Assembly: GCA_964649095.1 (NCBI GenBank)
Contig: CAZYPH010000041.1
Coordinates: 1-16,588 of the forward strand
Direction of reading: 5' to 3'
Source: CAZYPH01 sp964649095
GTDB lineage: Bacteria > Bdellovibrionota > UBA1018 > UBA923
DNA: 16,588 nt
Under the pieces are notes generated by a model. That model searched no databases. It had not been told where the DNA came from and saw only the letters and a list, made by a program, of their open reading frames with translations. The translations under genes were made by a program, and so were the position numbers. This document shows positions 1 to 8,378 of the stretch, piece by piece; position 1 is the stretch's first letter; each line of letters opens with the position of its first letter.

Positions 1-1
1 C

Positions 2-403
2 GAGGTCACTCCGTCGATTGACGAGTTAGTGGCGCTTTATCCCACTCAAGAAGTGGAACCGAATGGTCGCTCAACGACCACGCCCATTCGTAGTGATCTA
101 GCCAATCGTTATTTACCATCGGCTCAGGCTCTTCAGCGATGGGAGTCGGCTGTAGAAGCCAACGGCGGCGTAAAAATTCGATTTGTCGCACGTAAAGTAT
201 TTCAGTTTGCTTCGCAAGGTACAGACATTTGTAGTTCACGCAGTCAGCCTGCTGAGCTGGCGTTCGAATACGTTCGCGAGATGGGCGCTAGTGTCGATGC
301 CGATGGTCCGTTTTTAGCCGATACCGCCGATTTGAGAGTGTACTCGGATAATCGATTCGAATTGAATTTGCAGCAATTCTACAATGCAGTCTTACGCATG
401 TAG
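2..403 (+). CDS. C-terminal part of an unrecognised protein (5' end outside window)
   Basis: An open frame enters from the left edge (first full codon at position 2) and ends with TAG at 401-403, leaving about 133 residues. An internal GTG at 29 is a possible start, but the frame is open upstream with similar composition, so a truncated longer gene is more likely. The residues are soluble in character with mixed charge, no membrane segment and one cysteine; the end (QQFYNAVLRM) is not the C-terminal Phe of a barrel. I do not recognise the family. It does not resemble the C-terminus of an RND periplasmic adaptor, which matters because such a gene would be expected near the pump downstream. The lipoprotein gene follows after 22 bp on the same strand, so the two probably share a transcript. 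Confidence 0.6.
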   Translation, partial: EVTPSIDELVALYPTQEVEPNGRSTTTPIRSDLANRYLPSAQALQRWESAVEANGGVKIRFVARKVFQFASQGTDICSSRSQPAELAFEYVREMGASVDADGPFLADTADLRVYSDNRFELNLQQFYNAVLRM

Positions 404-425
404 AGGTTTTGGTCATTAGGGGGTC

Positions 426-1148
426 ATGTTGGCGAAAATAAAGTTAAAGTTATATATACTTTTTAGTGTATGCATCTCCGTGGTGCTTGTAGCATGCGCA
501 AAGTCAGACGAAGAAAAAATCAGCGAGTTGGCACGCGTGCAATCGAGCGTGGCGGTTGCTCAAGAAAACGCCAATTTAATCGCACGGACAGCCGAGCTGG
601 AACAAGTTCTGGCGGCGAAACATAGTCTGTATGGTGCTCTTGAGGGGCATTATTCTGGTCAATATCAAACGGACGGTGCCCCCCCAGTGCAGATTGATTT
701 AAATATTCATAAAAATATTCCCCCATCGAGTGGGTTAGGCGGTCGTCGGGTGCTTGAAGAAATTGCGCAAGAACTGCAATCATTAAGTTTAAATATCGAA
801 GTCGTCGAAGTATTTGCTCCCGCAGCTATGGGTAATGTTGTGGGCTGTGTGTTTTCACAGGTGCGACCAAGTTTTGAAAATGGTCGTTTGCGTTTGTTGT
901 CCGAAACATGCTCCAAGTCGTATGACATCTATCTGTTAGGGGCCACGCCGAATAGTCGAGGTGAGATTGGTGCGGTAAATTCCAACGATGTCGCTGATAA
1001 TCGAGTGGCGTTTGCAACAGCTGCCAGAGATATCGGTCAGTCGCTATTGCGTCGCGCTAATTTAAGTGTAGATAGCTTGGGGAGTATTACGCATAGCCTT
1101 CCTACTGGCCGTTACCAATCGATGGCATTGCGGCGTGTCACGAATTAA
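426..1148 (+). CDS. Predicted outer-membrane lipoprotein, first complete gene of the RND operon
   Basis: The 240-residue product begins with a short basic segment, a hydrophobic stretch and a lipobox L21-V22-A23-C24, so it should be cleaved by signal peptidase II and lipidated on C24. The residue after the cysteine is Ala rather than Asp, which by the E. coli rule favours sorting to the outer membrane. Residues about 26-65 look helical and charged; the rest is mixed with two further cysteines (C141, C162) that could pair. It shows no lipoyl or barrel-sandwich, hairpin or MFP-type pattern. An AGGGGG Shine-Dalgarno at 418-423 is only 2 nt from ATG 426 but 5 nt from TTG 429, so the true start may be 429. 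Its TAA (1146-1148) is followed one base later by the ATG of the TolC-type gene, implying coupling. I do not recognise the family; a role in the efflux complex is inferred from position. Confidence 0.8.
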   Translation: MLAKIKLKLYILFSVCISVVLVACAKSDEEKISELARVQSSVAVAQENANLIARTAELEQVLAAKHSLYGALEGHYSGQYQTDGAPPVQIDLNIHKNIPPSSGLGGRRVLEEIAQELQSLSLNIEVVEVFAPAAMGNVVGCVFSQVRPSFENGRLRLLSETCSKSYDIYLLGATPNSRGEIGAVNSNDVADNRVAFATAARDIGQSLLRRANLSVDSLGSITHSLPTGRYQSMALRRVTN

Positions 1149-1149
1149 A

Positions 1150-2442
1150 ATGTATATCTATGTTTTTATATTTCTACTTTTACAGGGGTCTAGGCTGTGT
1201 GCTTCCGATGGGCAACCTGCCAACCTCACCTTTTTTGATATCGCTAAGCTAGCCAAACAGGCTGATCTCAAAACGCCTGCACGTTTTTTTGATGTTGAAA
1301 GCAATCAAGCTGAGCGGCGAGCTGATAATTTATTACAGAATCCATCGTTCTCATACCAAGTGGGCCAAGCAAATAGTGGAGGGTACGTTGGTCGAACCCA
1401 CGAGGTTGCTGTGGCCCAAACTCTACCAGTGCTAGGCGCTGGAGTAGGTTTAATTACAGGTAAATCTATAACGTCGTATCATGCCCAGTCTAAGGCCAAT
1501 GATGCGCGGTTTGGTGCCGAAAAGACTCAGACACAACAGCTGGCTCGAGACCACGTTGCAGAGACGTTATTAGAGGCGATGCAGCTTTGTATTTTGCAAG
1601 AGCTAGCAAAACATAGCGAGGAACGGCAGGTACGTTACCAATTACTAGAGAAATATCTTCGGCATAACGTCGCGCCGAGCCCAGCAGCCCGGGTAGACAA
1701 TCTATTGATTGAAAATCAAATGTTATCGGCTCAAAAAGAGCTTCTTTTTATTGAACTCCAAAAACAAAAGCTGCAAAGTCATATTAAGTTTAAGCTATAT
1801 ATTGATGGCTCTGGTTCACTCAATATTGACCCACTTTGGTTTGATCGAGGGGTTGCTTTAGATCAAAAGCGTTTTCGCGAGCGTGTGCGTGCTTCAAATT
1901 CTAGTCTTTCTGTTCTGCGCGCTCTCTTAGAAGCGGCCTATAGCGAGACCGAAGCGGCTGAGTTAAAACGCTTTCCCGAGTTTACGCTTAGTGCTGGTTA
2001 TCGGTTTGAAGATATGGCTCCTAGTAATACGTTTGTGTATGGGGCCATGAGTGCTGTGATTCCACTATGGAATGGCGGTGGGCATTTGGTGCAGAGCAAA
2101 CGCCTACATGCCGAGTCGCTGAAAAGCGCGCTTGTTGCCGAAGAAAAGCAGGTCGATTTGCAACTGCAAGACCTATTTTATGAATACCAGTATGCTGCCA
2201 AATTATTAGAAACTTTTTCACGTACGCGAGTGACCGATCTAGAGCAGCGAGCTGAGTTTGCAGAAAAGGCGTTTCGTACGGGGCGACTGAGTGCAACCCA
2301 ATTTTTAGCAATCGATACTCAGATTCATACCACGCTCAATTCGGTATTCGATGCTCAGCTTCAGTACTTTAAAACCATCTTAGACCTTCTGAATATTTTA
2401 GCTGAAGAGTTTGGAGTCCACTACCGTGATAGCTTACTTTGA
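1150..2442 (+). CDS. TolC/CzcC-family outer membrane efflux channel
   Basis: A 430-residue protein (from ATG 1150) with a type I signal peptide (MYIYVFIFLLLQG, cleavage near LCA|SDG) and the OEP layout: two repeats of long amphipathic helices separated by short beta segments. The strands are visible around NPSFSYQVGQ and PEFTLSAGYRF-PLWNGGG, the latter typical of the second repeat of CzcC/CusC proteins. Length is in the family's usual range. There is no lipobox, unlike many CusC proteins. A GTG at 1135 is an alternative start, but ATG 1150 lies one base after the lipoprotein stop and directly precedes the hydrophobic core, so I prefer it; neither has a clear Shine-Dalgarno. The 3' end overlaps the RND pump gene, which makes a channel-pump partnership very likely. 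It would form the trimeric duct through the outer membrane and periplasm for exported substrate. Confidence 0.9.
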   Translation: MYIYVFIFLLLQGSRLCASDGQPANLTFFDIAKLAKQADLKTPARFFDVESNQAERRADNLLQNPSFSYQVGQANSGGYVGRTHEVAVAQTLPVLGAGVGLITGKSITSYHAQSKANDARFGAEKTQTQQLARDHVAETLLEAMQLCILQELAKHSEERQVRYQLLEKYLRHNVAPSPAARVDNLLIENQMLSAQKELLFIELQKQKLQSHIKFKLYIDGSGSLNIDPLWFDRGVALDQKRFRERVRASNSSLSVLRALLEAAYSETEAAELKRFPEFTLSAGYRFEDMAPSNTFVYGAMSAVIPLWNGGGHLVQSKRLHAESLKSALVAEEKQVDLQLQDLFYEYQYAAKLLETFSRTRVTDLEQRAEFAEKAFRTGRLSATQFLAIDTQIHTTLNSVFDAQLQYFKTILDLLNILAEEFGVHYRDSLL

Positions 2443-5400
2443 TTGGCTTTTGCGTTCCAGGCGTTTTGTTTTCGCCGTTTTAATAGCGCTTTTTGCCGCC
2501 GGCATTTACGCTGTAACGTCTATTTCGATTGATGCGGTTCCCGACATTACGAATGTACAGGTGGTCGTAAATACAAAAACGGAAACGTTAGATTCTGAGA
2601 ATGTAGAGCTTTTAGTAACCCGACCGATCGAACTAGCCTTGGCGGGTTTAGAGAAAATGACGGAGCTGCGTTCGATTTCAAAAGTCGGGCTTTCACAGGT
2701 AACAGTCGTATTTAAAGACCATACGGATATCTACTGGGCTAGAAATCAAGTGGCTGAGCGTTTGTCATCAGTACGGAGTGAGATTCGCTACCCAATTGAG
2801 TTGGGCCCTATTTCAACGGGTTTAGGCGAAGTTTTTATGTATGCGGTTGAGTATGACGATAATAATCATTCCAGCCCGTTGGCAAACATGCCGGAGTCAG
2901 AACGTTTGATGGCCCTACGTGAGGTTCAAGATTTCATAGTGCGTCCGCAGTTGCAAAAAATCCGTGGTGTGGCCGATGTAGATTCGAATGGCGGTTATAA
3001 AAAAGAAGTTCACATTAACTTTGATTCCAAAAAACTTGAGGCCATGGGGTTAAATGCACAGTCTCTTGCCGATCGATTATCAGGCGTAGGGCTAGCAAGC
3101 TCTGGTGGTTTATTGATGAGTTCAAAAGAACAATTGATTGTTAAGTTAGACTCTCAGACAAACAATTTAGATGCGTTGATGCAAATGCCGCTAGGTCGCA
3201 ATATCGGCGGGCGCGCGATTAAGGTACGCGATGTGGCTCAGGTACGGTTTGATCCAGCGGTGCGCATTGGTGCGGCCACATTGAATGGTCGTGAAGCGGT
3301 TTTAGGAACCGTACTAATGCGTGTTGGTGAAAATGCACGTCGCGTAGCGCTAGATGTGCAGAATGCTTTGGCACAGATAGAATTGCCGGCCGGTGTGTTT
3401 ATTAAGACGCTTTATTCAAGACAGTATCTTGTTGATAGTACGATTAAGACGGTAGCGAAAAATCTGATCGAAGGTGCTGGGCTGGTGATTCTGGTGTTGT
3501 TGGTAGCACTGGGCGAGTGGCAGCTGAGCCTTATTGCGGCTTCTGTAATTCCTCTATCGATGCTTCTTTGTTTTATTAGCATGCGTTTCTTTGGTGTCAG
3601 TGCCAATTTAATGAGTTTAGGGGCGTTAGATTTTGGTCTGTTGGTCGATGGCGCCATTGTGATGAGTGAGCTTTATGTGGTCAAACGATCTCAAGCTAAC
3701 GGATTGAGTCGTTCCGAATTAGTCGACCAGTTTGCGGTTGCTGCGAAGCCTGTTTTAGTGGGTCTTGGGTTAATTGCCATCGTTTACTTACCGATCTTAG
3801 GTTTAAACGGCGTCGAAGGAAAACTGTTTCAGCCCATGGCTCTAACGCTAGTATCGGCCTTGGTGGCGAGTTTATTTCTTTCATTTACGTGGGTGCCGTT
3901 ATGTTTGGCATTTTGTAATCAACGATCGTTTCGTTCGTTTGATCTGACAGAAAAAATCTTCAATAAATTAAATAATAAATATATACTAATATTAGAATAT
4001 ACTTTTAAAAAGTCTAAAACGATAGTCTTCGCACTATTTCTACTAGTAGTATCGTCGGTTATTCTGTTTCTAAGGCTTGGTGCCGATTTTGTACCAGTAT
4101 TAAACGAGGGGCATTTAGTGGTGGGCATGGCTCGAGACCCAAAGATTTCTTTAGAAGAATCTCTGCGTCAACAAGTAGCCAGTGAGCAGCTATTAAAGCA
4201 AAATACCGCGGTAAAAGAAGTATTCTCACGACTTGGAACTCCAGAGTCTGCAACAGACCCTATGGGTGTGCATCTATCAGATACTTTTATTACGCTTGAT
4301 AAGAACATTGCGGAATCTCGAGAGAAGAAAGACGCATGGTTTAGTGGCATCAAGTCTGTCTTAGAAGAAGTAGGTGCCCAAGAGGTATCACAGACGCAGC
4401 CCATCGAAATGCGTTTTAATGAAATGCTGGAAGGCAGCAGGGCTGATATTACGATTAAATTTTTTGGGCCCAACGCTGAAACATTGACCCATTTATTAGA
4501 GACATCTGAAGCGTTGTTACAACCCATACCGGGCATTGAAAGTGTTGAGACGGATCCGCTGACATCACTAAAGATGAGTAGTGTATTATCCGTTGTGCCT
4601 CGGCTAGACGTGATGAACCGCTATGGAGTGCCCCTGCACCAGTTGTACGATGCCGTAAAATTATCCCTCACTGGTCAGATTGTAGGTGAGTATCTAACGC
4701 AGGGGCGTATCTTTCCCATTCGTTTGCACTTAGATGAAAGTTTTGTGCGCTCACCGGAAGAGCTGAAAGCGATACGTGTGCCACTGGCTGACGATCATAC
4801 GTCAACGCTGCGACTTGAAAGTCTGGCTACGATCTCAGTAACAGATTCCGTTACAACAATCGCTCGATTCTTTGGTGAGCGTTATTCTGCTCTATCGCTC
4901 TCGGTTGTCGGATCTAGTTTAAACTCCGTAGTACGTGATGCCAAAAAAATATTAGCAGACAAACTACCTCTGCCGGAAGGCTATCGATCAGAGTTCGGCG
5001 GGCAATTTAAAAACTATACGCATGCGCGACTACAATTATTAATTGTCGTTCCACTAATATTAGTAATATTATATTTAATCCTCTCGCATGTCTTTCAGTC
5101 GTGGATTGCATCGTTATTGATTTTTATGAGTTTACCGATGGCTATGGTGGGTGGCGTGTACTTCTTGTATTTTTTTAACATCAACTTATCGGTCTCGAGT
5201 GGAATTGGTTTTATTGCGCTGATTGGCATTGCACTTTTGAATACCGTTGTGCTGATGTCCGAGCTGTTAAATCAAAAAGATTGGTTAAGCGCCGACGCTG
5301 TGGCGTTTCAAAAGTTGGTTCAACGGGTTGCTCAACATAGAATGCGCCCAGTTCTAATGACAGCTCTGGTGGCTAGTATGGGTTTTGTGCCGATGATGTT

Positions 5401-5560
5401 TGCACATGGGTTGGGCAGTGAGGTTCAGCGGCCCTTAGCAACTGTCGTAGTGGGTGGAGTGCTAACCTCTACACTTCTCACGTTAGTGGTCCTGCCGATA
5501 GCCTTAGTTCGGTTTCGATTGGCGTTGCAGCGTTCGTTCAAAGTAGTAGGTACCAAATAA
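2426..5560 (+). CDS. HME-type RND efflux pump (CzcA/CusA family), predicted metal-cation exporter
   Basis: A 1044-residue proton-driven inner-membrane pump. Family signatures include the N-terminal AVPDITNVQVVVNT, SKVGLSQVTVVF, GPISTGLGEVFMY and ATDPMG-x-HLSDT. With the GTG start at 2426 the TM4 signature DFG-LLV-DGA-IVMSE puts acidic residues at 402, 408 and 415, the same numbers as the proton-relay residues D402, D408 and E415 of CzcA, which supports this start. A GGAG Shine-Dalgarno (2413-2416) lies 9 nt upstream; the TTG at 2411 lacks one. The terminal VEN of the usual signature is SEL here. Twelve TM segments in two halves with two large periplasmic loops are evident, with an AT-rich, lysine-rich linker between the halves (about 3955-4020). 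The gene overlaps the channel gene by 17 bp. No adaptor gene is seen. Substrate (Zn/Co/Ni versus Cu/Ag) cannot be told from sequence alone. Confidence 0.93.
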   Translation: MIAYFDWLLRSRRFVFAVLIALFAAGIYAVTSISIDAVPDITNVQVVVNTKTETLDSENVELLVTRPIELALAGLEKMTELRSISKVGLSQVTVVFKDHTDIYWARNQVAERLSSVRSEIRYPIELGPISTGLGEVFMYAVEYDDNNHSSPLANMPESERLMALREVQDFIVRPQLQKIRGVADVDSNGGYKKEVHINFDSKKLEAMGLNAQSLADRLSGVGLASSGGLLMSSKEQLIVKLDSQTNNLDALMQMPLGRNIGGRAIKVRDVAQVRFDPAVRIGAATLNGREAVLGTVLMRVGENARRVALDVQNALAQIELPAGVFIKTLYSRQYLVDSTIKTVAKNLIEGAGLVILVLLVALGEWQLSLIAASVIPLSMLLCFISMRFFGVSANLMSLGALDFGLLVDGAIVMSELYVVKRSQANGLSRSELVDQFAVAAKPVLVGLGLIAIVYLPILGLNGVEGKLFQPMALTLVSALVASLFLSFTWVPLCLAFCNQRSFRSFDLTEKIFNKLNNKYILILEYTFKKSKTIVFALFLLVVSSVILFLRLGADFVPVLNEGHLVVGMARDPKISLEESLRQQVASEQLLKQNTAVKEVFSRLGTPESATDPMGVHLSDTFITLDKNIAESREKKDAWFSGIKSVLEEVGAQEVSQTQPIEMRFNEMLEGSRADITIKFFGPNAETLTHLLETSEALLQPIPGIESVETDPLTSLKMSSVLSVVPRLDVMNRYGVPLHQLYDAVKLSLTGQIVGEYLTQGRIFPIRLHLDESFVRSPEELKAIRVPLADDHTSTLRLESLATISVTDSVTTIARFFGERYSALSLSVVGSSLNSVVRDAKKILADKLPLPEGYRSEFGGQFKNYTHARLQLLIVVPLILVILYLILSHVFQSWIASLLIFMSLPMAMVGGVYFLYFFNINLSVSSGIGFIALIGIALLNTVVLMSELLNQKDWLSADAVAFQKLVQRVAQHRMRPVLMTALVASMGFVPMMFAHGLGSEVQRPLATVVVGGVLTSTLLTLVVLPIALVRFRLALQRSFKVVGTK

Positions 5561-6769
5561 AATACTTAAAATGCCAAGCCGAAATCGCGCGTCGCCAAAG
5601 GTCAGTGGGGTAAACCATAAAGCGCCAATGCACAACGATGTCCAGGCGTATGTTATGTAAAATCGCCAACCGTTTACGCTGGTGTTTCCAAGAAAAAAAT
5701 AAGTAAGAAGCGCGTATATTCCGCAGAGAAATAAACCGAATATCCAAATGACCGTCTCAAATCCATGAATGCGTTGTTCATCGCGGTGTTCTTGTTTCTT
5801 AAACCAGGCGGGGCCACGAGGTATGCGACCCGTGAATAACTGCCAATACTCTAAATTAGCGTGGCCAATTGCGATTCGAAGCAAACTTTTACCAACGAGC
5901 TCTGTCACCAAAAGGGGGCGACTTGCGAGTACCTTCAAGCTAAAACTGAGATGCTTCGTTTCAGGAATGCTCGCATAGGCAAATTCGCTTTCGTAGGGAT
6001 CCATGGCAGATTCCCAGAAATAGACCTTAGCAGCAATTGATTTTAGAAAGCCTTCCGATTGGGTAGAAATTGTAAGATGTTGGTAGCGAGTATGCATCCA
6101 ATAGAGTCGCGGGCTGATGATGGCGGTCGCACAAGATACCATTAATAATATATATATAAACTTAAAATGCCTTTTCGACCAATGCCATAACAAGAGTATC
6201 AATGATATTAGTGCGATAATCATGCCTTGCGATCGAAAAAGCATAACAACACCCAGCAGGCAGCCAAAAATGATCGTATCTAATAACTGTTTGCGGTTCT
6301 TTACATAGAGAAGCCGCAAAATAGAAATTGTAGCAAAAAACAAAAGCAATCCGAATATCGAATCACTCATTAATATATTAGAATATATCAATATAATAGG
6401 GTCGAGCCACCACAACACGGCAGCTCTATAGAGTCTGCGGCGATAGAACAAGTAGCCAACGGCAAAGGCTAAGATATTCTGAAATGCTAGAACGACTGCG
6501 TAGTGACTAGCACACAATAAATAACTCAGTCCCGGCGCACGAAAGGGGTCGCCACCCCAGTCACCTGCACAAACGTTTTTGGCGTCGACGACGTAATAAT
6601 GTGTGTCACCACCATGGTATCGGTGTAATAACAACGCGATCGAATAAAATAGCAATCCAATAAATATGCGCAGCGTTAGAAAGAATTTGGCTTGTGTTGG
6701 CGTAAGCTCAATAGATTTGTTGGTGAAAGGTTTTACAAAACTAGGTACCCTTAAGCGTGATATGCGCAT
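5504..6769 (-). CDS. Polytopic membrane protein, GT-C (GT39/ArnT-like) glycosyltransferase family
   Basis: About 421 residues from ATG 6769 with roughly nine or ten TM helices. The first helix (near residues 30-48) is followed by a periplasmic loop with GGDTHYY, acidic D55 and RAPGLSYLL, matching the GD-x-x-x-Y ... P-x-x-P/APGLSYLL pattern of lipid-linked-sugar transferases. NILMSDSIFGLLLF matches the later helix that often reads TEPLF, and GDARFRLGILSILFG resembles the C-terminal R-x-R-x-P-x-x-P helix of the fold. Such enzymes move a sugar from a polyprenyl-phosphate carrier on the outer face of the inner membrane; the acceptor is unknown. A TTG at 6805 would add 12 residues; neither start has a visible Shine-Dalgarno. 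It stands alone on this strand, its 3' end overlaps the RND pump by 57 bp, and its 5' end overlaps the divergent gene, so its promoter must lie inside that gene. Confidence 0.75.
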   Translation of the reverse strand: MRISRLRVPSFVKPFTNKSIELTPTQAKFFLTLRIFIGLLFYSIALLLHRYHGGDTHYYVVDAKNVCAGDWGGDPFRAPGLSYLLCASHYAVVLAFQNILAFAVGYLFYRRRLYRAAVLWWLDPIILIYSNILMSDSIFGLLLFFATISILRLLYVKNRKQLLDTIIFGCLLGVVMLFRSQGMIIALISLILLLWHWSKRHFKFIYILLMVSCATAIISPRLYWMHTRYQHLTISTQSEGFLKSIAAKVYFWESAMDPYESEFAYASIPETKHLSFSLKVLASRPLLVTELVGKSLLRIAIGHANLEYWQLFTGRIPRGPAWFKKQEHRDEQRIHGFETVIWIFGLFLCGIYALLTYFFLGNTSVNGWRFYITYAWTSLCIGALWFTPLTFGDARFRLGILSILFGTYYFERTLQRQSKPN

Positions 6770-8363
6770 GCAAAAAATTTTAATCCAACGACTGGGCCAT
6801 GGCAAACGACGCGGTCACATCATTTGGTGCCTTGTTATTGTGTTGTCATTTATTGCACAGATGTCCGGTTTTGCAGAGGCCCCACCACAGTCGTTGATTG
6901 GTCAAGATATTCGAGATCAAACCCAAGCAACCCACGAAGAGGCCACAGAGCCTGTCACACTCTCCTGGCCACCGATTGAGGGTGCTAGTGAGTATTTATT
7001 AGAGATCGCGTTCGACGACGATTTCGATAACATTGTCATGCGAACACGTACCGAACGTAGTTCGTATCAAACGCCTTCACTTAAAGTAGGGACCTATTAT
7101 TATCGCGTAACCGGTTTATTTGATGGTGATGTGCGTGGTCGTTTAGATACGCAAACCTTTGCTGTGACCAAACCGTTAGAGATTACTAGTGGCGGGCGCC
7201 TCAATCGCCTACGGTTACCTGCACCAGAAATCACGGGTCCAAAACACATGGAGTTATTTCCATCGCGGGGCACGGTACGTTTGAGCTGGAAAAAAGTTGA
7301 GGGGGCAAAATCGTATCGCGTACGCTTGTGGGATTTTGATGCCTATGCGGGTACTGAGGGGCGTTCGTTACCTCGATGGGAAACCAAGACCGATCAAAAT
7401 TTTTTAGAAATTAACGACGCGCCCTATAGTTCGTTTATGTTTTTAGAGTCTGGTCGTTATCGCTACGATATTGCAGCTATAAATGAAAATAGTTTAGGTT
7501 ATGATGCGATCGGGTTCTTTGATGTCGATCGTAATTGGTTTTTTAAACCTTCAGAGACATATCTACGCATTGCAACCGGTGGCAGCCCTTACACACGTTT
7601 GTATTCTACCGATGTCGGTGGCGTAAATGCTCGGCGCCCAAGGGCCTACAGTGCTCGGCTAGCGTTAGAGTTAGACCACTGGCTGCTACGGCGTTGGGGT
7701 GTTTATCTTGCTGGCCATGGCGATTATGTGTGGAACCGGGTTGTTGATGGGGCTGCGGTGGTATCATCGGGATTTTTAATTTCAGAAACACGTTTTGGCC
7801 TACAACACCGAGCACACTTGTCGAGTACCCCTGACGGCTTTGACTTCATGGCGGCCATGGGTTTCGGTACGTTTGAAATAGTTGATGTATCGATTATTCG
7901 AGAGAGTATCGAAGACACTATTCGTCGTCGTGCGAACTTAGGTCGCGTAATGGCTTTTAGTGTAGATGCTCAAGTAGCGCTTTTGTACCGCACTATGGGC
8001 TCATGGGTGTGGAGCGGGCGAGCACTGCTGCGTAATCCGTTTATCTATCGTGGCTATCAGGTGCGCGATCAGGCCGAGTTTCTGTATCGACCTAGTTATT
8101 CCGTAGCGGCTCGAGCGACCTATTTATTGGGGCCTCCTGGGCGATCGCGTGTGAACGTGTTCGTCGATTTAGGCTTAGATAGACGCCATTTTGCCTATAA
8201 GTTTCCAGCAGATGCTGGACAAGCCAGTATGCAGCATACTCAATGGAATATATTGATGGGTTTTGAGTTTAACTTGTTTCATACCCCGACCGATGATTTT
8301 GAGCGCGGTCAGACTTTTTATGGTTCGGCTAAAGCCGAAAACCAAAGATGGCGAAGACGTTGA
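6762..8363 (+). CDS. Secreted protein with two fibronectin-like domains and a C-terminal outer-membrane barrel-like region
   Basis: From ATG 6762 the product is 533 residues with a classical signal peptide: basic HGKRRGH, hydrophobic IIWCLVIVLSFIAQMSG, cleavage near AEA|PP at about 40. Residues 64-136 (VTLSWPPIEGASEYLLEIAF ... GTYYYRVTGLF) and about 154-256 (VRLSWKKVEGAKSYRVRLW ... GRYRYDIAAI) are two fibronectin type III-like domains of the type often found in FecR-related envelope proteins: Trp in strand B, GA-x-x-Y, and G-x-Y-x-x-R/D. Residues about 266-515 alternate aromatic and polar residues (WGVYLAGHGDYVWN, FDFMAAMGFGTFEI, WNILMGFEFNLF) as in a beta-barrel. The C-terminus (NQRWRRR) is not a canonical terminal Phe; the last strand may be GFEFNLF followed by a basic tail. 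ATG 6666 is a possible earlier start but would put 32 residues before the signal peptide. The EamA gene follows 15 bp downstream. Function unknown. Confidence 0.78.
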   Translation: MRMQKILIQRLGHGKRRGHIIWCLVIVLSFIAQMSGFAEAPPQSLIGQDIRDQTQATHEEATEPVTLSWPPIEGASEYLLEIAFDDDFDNIVMRTRTERSSYQTPSLKVGTYYYRVTGLFDGDVRGRLDTQTFAVTKPLEITSGGRLNRLRLPAPEITGPKHMELFPSRGTVRLSWKKVEGAKSYRVRLWDFDAYAGTEGRSLPRWETKTDQNFLEINDAPYSSFMFLESGRYRYDIAAINENSLGYDAIGFFDVDRNWFFKPSETYLRIATGGSPYTRLYSTDVGGVNARRPRAYSARLALELDHWLLRRWGVYLAGHGDYVWNRVVDGAAVVSSGFLISETRFGLQHRAHLSSTPDGFDFMAAMGFGTFEIVDVSIIRESIEDTIRRRANLGRVMAFSVDAQVALLYRTMGSWVWSGRALLRNPFIYRGYQVRDQAEFLYRPSYSVAARATYLLGPPGRSRVNVFVDLGLDRRHFAYKFPADAGQASMQHTQWNILMGFEFNLFHTPTDDFERGQTFYGSAKAENQRWRRR

Positions 8364-8378
8364 GCCTGATACGCGCTT

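Noticed and set aside
4168..4536. 122-codon minus-strand open frame inside the RND pump
   Set aside because: Cys/Ser-rich antisense shadow of strongly conserved pump motifs, without a ribosome site.
6666..6761. Earlier ATG start (6666) for the fibronectin/barrel gene
   Set aside because: It would place 32 residues before a normal signal peptide, has no ribosome site, and overlaps the divergent gene much more.
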